From positions 1 through 5,442 of the forward strand of contig DEWO01000031.1 of assembly GCA_002363695.1 (NCBI GenBank): a DNA stretch of 5,442 bases. The letters are read 5' to 3'. Each line of letters starts with the position of its first letter. Positions within the stretch are counted from its first letter, which is position 1. This document shows, one piece after another, positions 1-5,442 of this stretch. The notes beneath the pieces were generated by a model. The model was not told the DNA's origin. It worked only from the letters and a program-made list of their open reading frames with translations, and searched no databases. A program made the position numbers and the translations under genes. Origin of the DNA: Prevotella sp. UBA3208. GTDB taxonomy: Bacteria; Bacteroidota; Bacteroidia; Bacteroidales; Bacteroidaceae.

Positions 1-2
1 CA

Positions 3-284
3 CGCTACGATATTGAGCAGCCCCATGTACAACGCTTCATCCGCCGGAAACTGGGCATCATCACCCGTCAGCAGAACCACATTCAAGAGCTCGAAACAGA
101 GATTCATCGCCGTGATGACATGCTGAAGCGGCTTGCAGCCGAGTATGTCCTGCTGGGTAAAGAGTGTGAACAAGAGCACATGGACGATGCCGCTATCCGC
201 AACTATCAGAAAGCCCTCGACCTCTATCCCGATGCCTTTGAGGCCCAACGGCGCATCAAGAAGTTGACCGCCAAGAAGAAATAA
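3..284 (+). CDS. C-terminal fragment of an unidentified protein with a TPR-like repeat (5' truncated)
   Basis: The frame is open from the left edge to a TAA at 282-284, giving 93 visible codons; the start lies outside the window. The first half is charged and helical, with hydrophobic residues spaced as in a coiled coil (for example IQELETEIHRRDDMLKRLA). The end resembles one tetratricopeptide repeat: a small/large helix pair around LAAEYVLLGKECEQEHMDDA followed by AIRNYQKALDLYPDAFEAQ, matching the TPR pattern of Ala-x-x-x-Tyr-x-x-Ala-Leu and a following Pro. The C-terminus is Lys-rich (KKLTAKKK). A helical repeat protein acting as a protein-binding scaffold is plausible, but I do not recognise the family and assign no function. 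It converges on the atp operon and its stop codon overlaps the U-run of the atp terminator. The in-frame ATG at 120-122 is unlikely to be the true start because the frame and the helical pattern continue upstream of it. Confidence 0.75.
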   Translation, partial: RYDIEQPHVQRFIRRKLGIITRQQNHIQELETEIHRRDDMLKRLAAEYVLLGKECEQEHMDDAAIRNYQKALDLYPDAFEAQRRIKKLTAKKK

Positions 285-321
285 AAAAAGGTTGCATTGT
301 CTTGACGTTGACAATACAACC
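283..321 (-). terminator. Intrinsic terminator of the atp operon, possibly bidirectional
   Basis: The arms GGTTGCATTGTC (290-301) and GACAATACAACC (310-321) form a 12-bp stem around an 8-nt loop. On the minus strand the one irregular pair is a U-G wobble and the stem runs into seven Ts (complement of 283-289), the classic form of a Rho-independent terminator, 23 nt after the atpG stop. On the plus strand the same position is a C-A mismatch and the downstream tract (CTCTTTA) is weak. It therefore suits the atp transcript better, but may also end the convergent gene. The minus-strand U-run overlaps the stop codon of that gene. Confidence 0.85.
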
Positions 322-344
322 CTCTTTATCGTGTTTCAGATACG

Positions 345-1313
345 TCAGTTGTTCACGCTTCCGCCTACAATATCAAGCAATTCAGAGGTGATAGTCTGCT
401 GACGTGACTTGTTATACTGCAGGTTCAGCAGACGCAACAGTTCGTCCGCATTATCAGTAGCCGTCTGCATGGCAACCATACGGGCAGCATGCTCAGATGC
501 CACGCTATCCAGCAGAGCCGTGTAGAGCATCAGATGAGCCATCTTCGGCAACAACTGCGTGAGCACGGTATCCATGTCCGGCTCCACGATGAAGTTGTCG
601 TTCAGCGGAACCACCTCGCCTTCCTTGACCTCCTTCTTGCGACGATTCTTGCGCAGATAGTCCTGAGCCTTCTTCGTGGTAATGGTACTGGTCAGGTCGC
701 GCTCGTGGTCACGTCCCAATTCGGCTTCCAGGTCGATAGGCAGGAACTGCTTGTTGGTCAGAATCTGCGAACCGGCTGACTTGAAGTGGTGATAAATCAG
801 TTCTACGCGGTCCACCTCGCCGTCGGCAAACTTGGTACCCAGCTCCATAGCTATGTCAATGCACTTCTGCACGTTGGGATGGTCGATGAGGTCGGCAAAG
901 TCGCCTTTCACGTCATACCCCAGCTTGCGAGCCTTCTCGGCCACCTTGCGACCTATGGGATAAATCTCCACACTACCCTGTCCCAGTTCCTCTGTATAGG
1001 CTGAGACGGTGCGCTGCAGCAGTTTGATGACGTTGGCATTGAAACCACCGCAGAGCGACGAATTGCTGGAGAATACCACCAGAGCGACACGCTTGACGGG
1101 ACGCTCCTGATCGAATACGGTCTGTGCTTCTGCCTCGGCAGCGAGGAACGATTTGAGGATATGCTCAAGCAACGTCTCATAGGGCAGCATGTTCTGGATA
1201 GCCACCTGCGCATGGTGCAGCTTCGAACTGGCCACCATCTTCATGGCAGAAGTAATCTTTCGCGTGCTGTTGACCGAGGCGATGCGGCCTTTAATTTCTT
1301 TCAGGCTTGGCAT
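345..1313 (-). CDS. atpG: F1Fo ATP synthase subunit gamma
   Basis: This is the rotary central shaft of F1. Its N- and C-terminal helices form a coiled coil inside the alpha3-beta3 hexamer and couple c-ring rotation to ATP synthesis on the cytoplasmic side. The 322-residue product has the family ends: KEIKGRIASVNSTRKITSAMKMVASSK at about residues 5-31, and the C-terminal helix ASEHAARMVAMQTATDNA followed by LQYNKSRQQTITSELLDIVGG. The core carries SSLCGGFN at about 85-92, where many homologues have an acidic-basic-Gly triplet before LCGG; here it is Asn-Ser-Ser. It is about 35 residues longer than E. coli gamma (287), mainly because of a Lys/Arg-rich segment at about 198-238 before FIVEPD. The ATG lies 6 bp after the atpA stop, implying co-transcription and probably coupled translation. 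It is the last gene before the terminator; atpD does not follow, unlike in the enterobacterial order. Confidence 0.98.
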   Translation of the reverse strand: MPSLKEIKGRIASVNSTRKITSAMKMVASSKLHHAQVAIQNMLPYETLLEHILKSFLAAEAEAQTVFDQERPVKRVALVVFSSNSSLCGGFNANVIKLLQRTVSAYTEELGQGSVEIYPIGRKVAEKARKLGYDVKGDFADLIDHPNVQKCIDIAMELGTKFADGEVDRVELIYHHFKSAGSQILTNKQFLPIDLEAELGRDHERDLTSTITTKKAQDYLRKNRRKKEVKEGEVVPLNDNFIVEPDMDTVLTQLLPKMAHLMLYTALLDSVASEHAARMVAMQTATDNADELLRLLNLQYNKSRQQTITSELLDIVGGSVNN

Positions 1314-1319
1314 AGGCTC

Positions 1320-2906
1320 TTAGTTTTTATACGTTCCGGCGATGTCGGCCATGACAGCCTCAATCTTCTGGGTCGTAGCGTCGTCAATCTTTCCTGCTGC
1401 CAGCGTCTCAATGACTTCGGGAGCGCTGTTGCGCAACTTGTCAAGGAACTGGTTCTGGCATTCGCGTACCTTATCAATGGGGACCTCACGCATCAGTCCA
1501 TGCACACCACAATAGAGGATAGCAATCTGTTCGCCTACGGGCATGGGGCTGTACTGAGGCTGGATGAGCAGCTGGTTGTTCTTACGACCGCGGTCGAGCG
1601 TCATAGCTGTCACGGCATCCATATCCGAAGAGAACTTCGAGAAAGCCTCCAGTTCACGATACTGAGCCTGGTCAATCTTCAAAGTACCAGCCACCTTCTT
1701 CATAGACTTGATCTGTGCCGAACCGCCCACACGAGATACCGAGATACCTACGTTAATAGCGGGACGGAAACCCTGGTTGAAGAGGTCTGACTCCAGGAAT
1801 ATCTGACCGTCGGTAATAGAAATCACGTTCGTCGGGATGTATGCCGACACGTCACCAGCCTGTGTCTCGATGATAGGCAAAGCGGTCAGCGAGCCACCAC
1901 CCTTGACGTGGCCCTTCATGCACGCGGGTAGGTCGTTCATCTGCTCAGCTACCTCCTGCTGCTCATTCATCTTGGCTGCACGCTCCAACAGACGAGAGTG
2001 CAGATAGAACACGTCACCAGGGTAAGCCTCACGTCCGGAAGGACGACGCAGAATCAGCGACACCTCACGGTAGGCCACAGCCTGCTTTGACAGGTCATCA
2101 TAGACAACCAGTGCGGGCAGACCACGGTCGCGGAAGTACTCACCGATGGCAGCACCTGCGAACGGTGCATAGTACTGCATGGCAGCAGGGTCAGCAGCCG
2201 TAGCAGCTACCACGATGGTATAAGGCATAGCACCATGCTCCTTCAGCGTCTGCACCAGGGTTGCAACGGTACTGGCCTTCTGGCCGATGGCTACATAGAT
2301 ACAATACACGGGCTTGCCGGCCTCATAGAAACTCTTCTGGTTGATGATGGTGTCCACGGCAATGGCAGTCTTACCTGTCTGGCGGTCGCCGATAATCAGC
2401 TCACGCTGTCCACGACCGATAGGAATCATCGAGTCGATGGCCTTCAGACCAGTCTGCAGGGGCTCCTTCACCGGCTGACGGTAGATTACACCTGGTGCCT
2501 TACGGTCCAGCGGCATCTCAAAAGCATCCTTCAGGTCAATATCGCCCTTGCCGTCGACAGCCTGCCCCAGCGGATTGATGACACGTCCCAGCATATTGTC
2601 GTTGACGCGAATAGAAGCGATACGCTTGGTACGCTTCACCACCATACCCTCCTTGATGTCTGACGTGGTGCCGAGAAGCACACAACCTACGTTGTCTTCC
2701 TCCAGGTTCATCACGATGGCCATGGTGCCGTTCTCAAATTCGAGCAGCTCGTTGGCCTCGGCATTGCGGAGTCCGTAGATGCGGGCCACACCGTCGCTGA
2801 CGGTCAGCACGGTACCTACCTCGTCAAACTGTTCGGCATTCTGGATGCCCTTCAGCTGTTCGAGCAGCACCTGGGATACTTCGCTTGGTTTAATTTTATC
2901 TGACAT
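1320..2906 (-). CDS. atpA: F1Fo ATP synthase subunit alpha
   Basis: Non-catalytic nucleotide-binding subunit of the F1 hexamer, three copies per enzyme, which completes each catalytic site on beta. The 528-residue product has the full domain order: an N-terminal helix and beta-barrel (about 1-95, with [17 protein letters not shown]), a RecA-like nucleotide-binding domain and a helical C-terminal domain. Walker A is GDRQTGKT at 173-180 and the Walker B region ALVVYDD at 265-271. The arginine finger is Arg392 in [10 protein letters not shown], equivalent to E. coli alpha Arg376 by motif alignment. The usual [12 protein letters not shown] reads [12 protein letters not shown], with Ser290. The loop between RLLERAA and GSLTALP is longer than in E. 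coli or mitochondrial alpha. The ATG is preceded by an A-rich gap with no clear Shine-Dalgarno, 26 bp after the atpH stop, in a 16-bp tandem duplication. Intact and evidently functional. Confidence 0.99.
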   Translation of the reverse strand: MSDKIKPSEVSQVLLEQLKGIQNAEQFDEVGTVLTVSDGVARIYGLRNAEANELLEFENGTMAIVMNLEEDNVGCVLLGTTSDIKEGMVVKRTKRIASIRVNDNMLGRVINPLGQAVDGKGDIDLKDAFEMPLDRKAPGVIYRQPVKEPLQTGLKAIDSMIPIGRGQRELIIGDRQTGKTAIAVDTIINQKSFYEAGKPVYCIYVAIGQKASTVATLVQTLKEHGAMPYTIVVAATAADPAAMQYYAPFAGAAIGEYFRDRGLPALVVYDDLSKQAVAYREVSLILRRPSGREAYPGDVFYLHSRLLERAAKMNEQQEVAEQMNDLPACMKGHVKGGGSLTALPIIETQAGDVSAYIPTNVISITDGQIFLESDLFNQGFRPAINVGISVSRVGGSAQIKSMKKVAGTLKIDQAQYRELEAFSKFSSDMDAVTAMTLDRGRKNNQLLIQPQYSPMPVGEQIAILYCGVHGLMREVPIDKVRECQNQFLDKLRNSAPEVIETLAAGKIDDATTQKIEAVMADIAGTYKN

Positions 2907-2909
2907 AAT

Positions 2910-2941
2910 TACTTGTTTACCTTTTTACTTGTTTACCTTTT
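2910..2941. repeat. Perfect 16-bp tandem duplication at the atpH/atpA junction
   Basis: Two adjacent identical copies of TACTTGTTTACCTTTT occupy 2910-2925 and 2926-2941. On the coding (minus) strand the unit is AAAAGGTAAACAAGTA. The first copy read by the ribosome contains the last Lys-Arg codons and the TAA stop of atpH; the second fills most of the gap before atpA. Removing one copy would leave AtpH unchanged and shrink the gap from 26 to 10 bp, close to the other tight junctions in the operon. The arrangement therefore looks like a recent slippage duplication. Confidence 0.9.
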
Positions 2942-3469
2942 CAAGGTGTTGAGAATGCTGTTGAGTTTTGACTTGACACTGGCGTCCATGCGGAACGTGT
3001 CGTACTCCAGAATGAACCCACCGATGATGTCGGGATTCACCTCCGTCTCAAACTCCACAGTACCATTAGTCTTGCTCTCCACCATCTGTCGCATCTTCTG
3101 CTCTGTCTCGGCTGAGACGCGGGCAGCGGTGGTCAGCTTGCCACGGATGACGTTCTTCTGCTTGCGGTAAAGCGTGACGTACGAGTTGGCCATGAATTGC
3201 ATTACGTTCTCACGGTCTTCCTTCAGGACAAGAGCAATGAATGCCTTGGTCAGTGCACTGGGATTCTCGCCAGCGGCGACTGTCAGCAGCGATTCCTTCT
3301 TGTCCTTAGAGAGCATGGGATTGTCTATCGTCTTGCGCAATGCGGGTACGTCAACATAGCTCTTGGCCACAGTCATCATCTCCTGATAGACGGTGTCCGC
3401 CAGCTTAGCGTCGGTAGCACTTTTCAGAAGTGCCCTCGCATATCTCATCGATATTACTCCAATATCCAT
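2933..3469 (-). CDS. atpH: F1Fo ATP synthase subunit delta (OSCP homologue)
   Basis: Peripheral-stalk subunit that caps the alpha/beta hexamer and binds the end of the b dimer, acting as part of the stator. From the ATG at 3467-3469 the product is 178 residues, close to E. coli delta (177). It begins MDIGVISMRYARALLKSA, matching the family's N-terminal RYAxAL helix, and ends with the conserved C-terminal signature NPDIIGGFILEYDTFRMDASVKSKLNSI. A longer reading starts at TTG (3473-3475) and adds only two residues. I prefer the ATG because it is the standard codon, it directly precedes the typical N-terminus, and it leaves 12 bp after the atpF stop. The 3' end lies inside the 16-bp tandem duplication. 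Co-transcribed with its neighbours. Confidence 0.97.
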   Translation of the reverse strand: MDIGVISMRYARALLKSATDAKLADTVYQEMMTVAKSYVDVPALRKTIDNPMLSKDKKESLLTVAAGENPSALTKAFIALVLKEDRENVMQFMANSYVTLYRKQKNVIRGKLTTAARVSAETEQKMRQMVESKTNGTVEFETEVNPDIIGGFILEYDTFRMDASVKSKLNSILNTLKR

Positions 3470-3481
3470 ACGCAACTCTTA

Positions 3482-3976
3482 TTACTTCACAGAAACTTCA
3501 TCCAGCATACGGTCAATCAAATCCATCTGCGACTTGTCGTCCTTGAGGTTCTGCTTGAGAACCTTCTCGGCGATTTCAACGCTCAGCGTAGCTACTTGCC
3601 GGCGGATGTCCGCAATAGCGGCTTTCTTCTCCTGTTCAATGGCGGCTTTCGCCTCGTCCAAGAGTCGGGCGCCCTCACTACGGGCCTTATCCTGTGCTTT
3701 CTCTACGATAGCGTCACGCGTCTCGGCAGCCTCCTTCAGTATCTGGGCTTGCTTTTCGCGTGCCTCCTGCAAGATGGATTCACCTTCTTTCTGGATATTG
3801 GCCAGTCGCTCATTGGCCTCGTGAGCCTTCTTCAAAGACTCATCGATGAAGGCCTTGCGCTCGTCAACCATCTTCACTATCACAGGGAAGCCATACTTCC
3901 ACAGGATGAAGAAGACCACGAGGAAGACGACGGTCATCCAGAAGAATAGTCCAAAATCAGGGGTTATCAGTGACAT
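3482..3976 (-). CDS. atpF: F1Fo ATP synthase subunit b
   Basis: Membrane-anchored part of the peripheral stalk. A dimer of b links subunit a in the membrane to delta and alpha on top of F1. The 164-residue product has one N-terminal membrane helix (about 8-27, FGLFFWMTVVFLVVFFILW) after a short MSLITPD lead, then a long Glu/Lys/Ala-rich coiled coil (about 35-145) and the end NLKDDKSQMDLIDRMLDEVSVK. Arg40 in VDERKAFIDESL lines up with E. coli b Arg36, near the membrane surface. Length is typical (E. coli 156). Only one b-type gene is visible, so a homodimer is expected rather than the b/b' pair of photosynthetic bacteria. The ATG lies 18 bp after the atpE stop with no clear Shine-Dalgarno. Confidence 0.98.
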   Translation of the reverse strand: MSLITPDFGLFFWMTVVFLVVFFILWKYGFPVIVKMVDERKAFIDESLKKAHEANERLANIQKEGESILQEAREKQAQILKEAAETRDAIVEKAQDKARSEGARLLDEAKAAIEQEKKAAIADIRRQVATLSVEIAEKVLKQNLKDDKSQMDLIDRMLDEVSVK

Positions 3977-3994
3977 ACGCTGGTAGTCTGAGGA

Positions 3995-4237
3995 TTATAC
4001 AAACAGTGCAAGAATAGAAATCACCAGTGCCAGGAACGTAGCACCCTCAACGAGGGCTGCTGCCAGAATCATTGACGACTGCAGGCCGCCCATCTTCTCC
4101 GGCTGACGAGCCATAGCGTCCATTGCCTGACCACCAATACGACCGATACCAATACCTGCACCGATAACTGCCAAACCACCACCTACAGTAGCACCGAGCT
4201 TTGCGAGTGCATCTGCTGCTAATAATAATGAAATCAT
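3995..4237 (-). CDS. atpE: F1Fo ATP synthase subunit c (proteolipid)
   Basis: Two-helix hairpin that oligomerises into the rotor ring and carries the transported ion. The 80-residue product has helix 1 with the glycine stripe GGGLAVIGAGIGIG, the polar loop RQPE at 44-47, and helix 2 with the essential carboxylate Glu64 in AAALVEGATFLAL. By alignment with Na+-type rings such as that of Ilyobacter, the Gln of helix 1 is Ile31 here and the Ser after the carboxylate is Gly65. The Na+ ligands are therefore missing and H+ coupling is expected. Arg33, just after the glycine stripe, replaces a hydrophobic residue of E. coli; I recall basic residues here in other Bacteroidota. The gene is preceded by an unusually AT-rich 68-bp leader, in keeping with the need to make many c copies per complex. 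Confidence 0.98.
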   Translation of the reverse strand: MISLLLAADALAKLGATVGGGLAVIGAGIGIGRIGGQAMDAMARQPEKMGGLQSSMILAAALVEGATFLALVISILALFV

Positions 4238-4305
4238 AATCTTAAAATGTTTTAGTTGTTAATATTTTACTTTAAACTTTTATCTTAATACTTTGAGTTT
4301 TAGTA
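4238..4305 (-). promoter_or_regulatory. AT-rich intercistronic leader of atpE (probable translation enhancer)
   Basis: This is the longest gap in the operon (68 bp). Only 11 of its 68 bases are G or C, against roughly balanced coding DNA on either side. There is no Shine-Dalgarno sequence, no convincing hairpin, and no clear Bacteroidota promoter (a -7 element of the form TAnnTTTG). An unstructured A/U-rich leader would favour ribosome loading. E. coli atpE is known to have a U/A-rich enhancer in the same place to raise c synthesis. The enhancer role is inferred by analogy; an internal promoter is not excluded. Confidence 0.5.
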
Positions 4306-5406
4306 TTATGATGCGTGATGCTCCTTAACGTGCGACATAGAGATGAACACCGCCGACAGCATGGTAAACACCATCGCCTGAATGTAGCATACCAGCACCT
4401 CGAGCAACATCATGAAGATGCTCAGGAACACTGACACAGGGGTCATCACCGTGCCCAGCACATTACCCATCACGCCACCGAGGGCGAACATGATGAAGAT
4501 GATGCACGAGAGCGAAATGGCTATGACGTGACCTGCCAACATGTTGGCAAAAAGTCGGATCATCAGCGCAATGGGCTTCGTGAAGATGCCGAAGAACTCG
4601 ATGAAAGGCATCAGGGGAACTGGGAACTTGAGCCACATGGGAACATCGCCCCAGAAGATTTCCTTCCAGTATGCCTTCGTACCCGTCACGTTCACGATGA
4701 GGAACGTGCAGAGTGCCAGGAACATCGTACACGTAATATTGCCGGTCAGGTTGCCGCCACCCGGCGGGAACGGCATCACACCCATGATGTTGGTGATAAA
4801 GATGAAGAAAAAGCACGTCATCAGGTAGGGCGCATACTTGGGCGCCTCATCGTCCAACGAGGGCTTAATCATATCGTTATACACAGCCATCACGAACATG
4901 TGAATCAGTCCTGTGAATCCACTCGGGGCAGGGTCGTCCACCTTGTGCTTCTTGCACCAGCGGGCTGCCGTCAGGATACACAGCACGAGCAGCACGGCAT
5001 TGATGAAGAGCACCAGCACCGTCTTGGTGATGCTGATATCGAAGCAAACGGGCACCAGCTCGCTGCCTACACGCTCCACAATGCACCCCTTCTCGTCCTC
5101 AGCACCCTGAATGTAGAAACCCTCTGCCGAACCCTCTCCGGCACGCAGCAGCTCCGCATTGGGCTCATGCTCGAACTGTGACGAGCAAAGCACATGGAAG
5201 CCAGAGTGCTCCGAGTAGAATATCATGGGCAGATGGATTATCACGGGCTTGCCGGCAAAGTCGGTAACATGCCACATGTAGCTGTCCTGTACGTGACCGA
5301 ACAATATCTCCTTCAGGTTCACCCCACCCTCCTTCTCTTCCGCTTGCATCGGAATCGACAGGCAGAGCAGTGCTGCAATCAGGAATATTGATCTAAGTTT
5401 TCTCAT
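4306..5406 (-). CDS. atpB: F1Fo ATP synthase subunit a, long form with signal peptide
   Basis: Stator membrane subunit that provides the two proton half-channels beside the c-ring. The 366-residue product is about 95 residues longer than E. coli a (271). Residues 1-22 look like a signal peptide (MRKLRSIFLIAALLCLSIPMQA, probable cut before EEKEGG). Residues 23-125 are a soluble, presumably periplasmic extension containing Cys74 and Cys108. The membrane core follows, with helices at about 127-148, 194-213, 223-242, 268-299 and 326-357. The essential arginine is Arg284 in LMIRLFANMLAGH (E. coli Arg210). Gln343 in CYIQAMVF matches E. coli Gln252. His293 and Glu336 occupy the places of E. coli Glu219 and His245, the swapped arrangement common outside enterobacteria. 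The C-terminus is His-rich (HVKEHHAS). The ATG is preceded by an A-rich stretch without Shine-Dalgarno. Confidence 0.97.
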   Translation of the reverse strand: MRKLRSIFLIAALLCLSIPMQAEEKEGGVNLKEILFGHVQDSYMWHVTDFAGKPVIIHLPMIFYSEHSGFHVLCSSQFEHEPNAELLRAGEGSAEGFYIQGAEDEKGCIVERVGSELVPVCFDISITKTVLVLFINAVLLVLCILTAARWCKKHKVDDPAPSGFTGLIHMFVMAVYNDMIKPSLDDEAPKYAPYLMTCFFFIFITNIMGVMPFPPGGGNLTGNITCTMFLALCTFLIVNVTGTKAYWKEIFWGDVPMWLKFPVPLMPFIEFFGIFTKPIALMIRLFANMLAGHVIAISLSCIIFIMFALGGVMGNVLGTVMTPVSVFLSIFMMLLEVLVCYIQAMVFTMLSAVFISMSHVKEHHAS

Positions 5407-5442
5407 TTGTTTACTTTCTTGTTTTACTTACTTTAGCAAAGA
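5407..5442 (-). other. A-rich leader before atpB, probably including the end of an upstream gene
   Basis: On the minus strand this short edge region is rich in A and contains GTAAACAA just before the atpB ATG, the same 8-mer found in the atpH/atpA junction repeat. One frame reads Ser-Leu-Leu-Lys-stop with its TAA at 5428-5430, which could be the end of a preceding operon gene. The other two frames also contain stops (5433-5435 and 5411-5413), so the choice cannot be made from this window. No promoter is recognisable. Confidence 0.35.

Noticed and set aside
1161..1790. A 209-codon plus-strand open frame opposite atpG and atpA
   Set aside because: It crosses two real genes and their junction on the other strand and has no family motif.
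3470..3475. TTG start two codons upstream of the atpH ATG
   Set aside because: The ATG at 3467-3469 gives the usual N-terminus and length, and nothing favours the rarer TTG.
3197..3949. A 250-codon open frame on the plus strand across atpF and atpH
   Set aside because: It lies wholly antisense to two certain genes, its translation shows no recognisable domain, and the opposite strand has clear family motifs.
4238..4305. Internal Bacteroidota-type promoter before atpE
   Set aside because: No convincing TAnnTTTG element with a matching upstream TTTG on the coding strand; the AT-richness alone is not evidence of a promoter.
4528..5181. A 217-codon plus-strand open frame opposite atpB
   Set aside because: Antisense shadow of atpB; its product is a His/Arg/Glu-rich string without domain character.
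5362..5364. Cys15 of AtpB as a lipoprotein cysteine
   Set aside because: The residues before it (Ala-Leu-Leu) lack the small residue needed at -1 of a lipobox, and a normal signal peptidase I site follows at residues 20-22.
1..5442. CRISPR array, insertion sequence, tRNA, rRNA or defence system
   Set aside because: No repeat-spacer pattern, no transposase-like or defence-like reading frame and no RNA gene signature was seen; nearly all bases belong to housekeeping genes.

Overview
This window carries the distal part of a bacterial F-type ATP synthase operon on the minus strand. Read 5'->3' on that strand, from high to low coordinates, the genes are atpB (subunit a), atpE (c), atpF (b), atpH (delta), atpA (alpha) and atpG (gamma). 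Together they give the complete membrane Fo sector (a, b, c) plus the delta, alpha and gamma subunits of F1. The catalytic beta subunit (atpD) and epsilon (atpC) are absent. No gene follows atpG except a strong hairpin terminator, so they must lie elsewhere, most likely upstream of atpB beyond the right edge.

The gene order, the long signal-peptide-bearing subunit a, the long gamma with a basic insertion, the c-subunit signature GAGIGIGRIGG...ARQPE, and the A-rich start regions without Shine-Dalgarno sequences all fit Bacteroidota, order Bacteroidales. A Prevotella-like organism is my best guess. G+C looks roughly balanced in coding DNA and very low in the intercistronic gaps. The genus is inferred from remembered family features, not from a search.

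Layout: 3-284 (+) is the 3' end of an unidentified gene with a TPR-like C-terminus, convergent with the atp operon. 283-321 is a shared hairpin terminator whose base pairing and U-run favour the atp direction. 345-1313 atpG; 1320-2906 atpA; 2907-2932 a short gap within a perfect 16-bp tandem duplication that also covers the end of atpH; 2933-3469 atpH (ATG start preferred over an upstream TTG); 3482-3976 atpF; 3995-4237 atpE; 4238-4305 a very AT-rich leader ahead of atpE; 4306-5406 atpB; 5407-5442 an A-rich leader that probably contains the end of the preceding gene. No stretch longer than 300 bases lacks a gene.

The subunits work as one machine. Protons pass through subunit a (Arg284) onto Glu64 of the c-ring. 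The ring turns gamma inside the alpha/beta hexamer, while b and delta form the peripheral stalk that holds alpha/beta still. The spacing of atpG/atpA, atpH/atpF and atpF/atpE (6 to 18 bp) indicates one polycistronic transcript.

I found no undescribed system. The window is an ordinary housekeeping operon. Points worth a second look are the tandem duplication at the atpH/atpA junction, the strand-asymmetric terminator, the AT-rich atpE leader, and lineage-type insertions in a, alpha and gamma.
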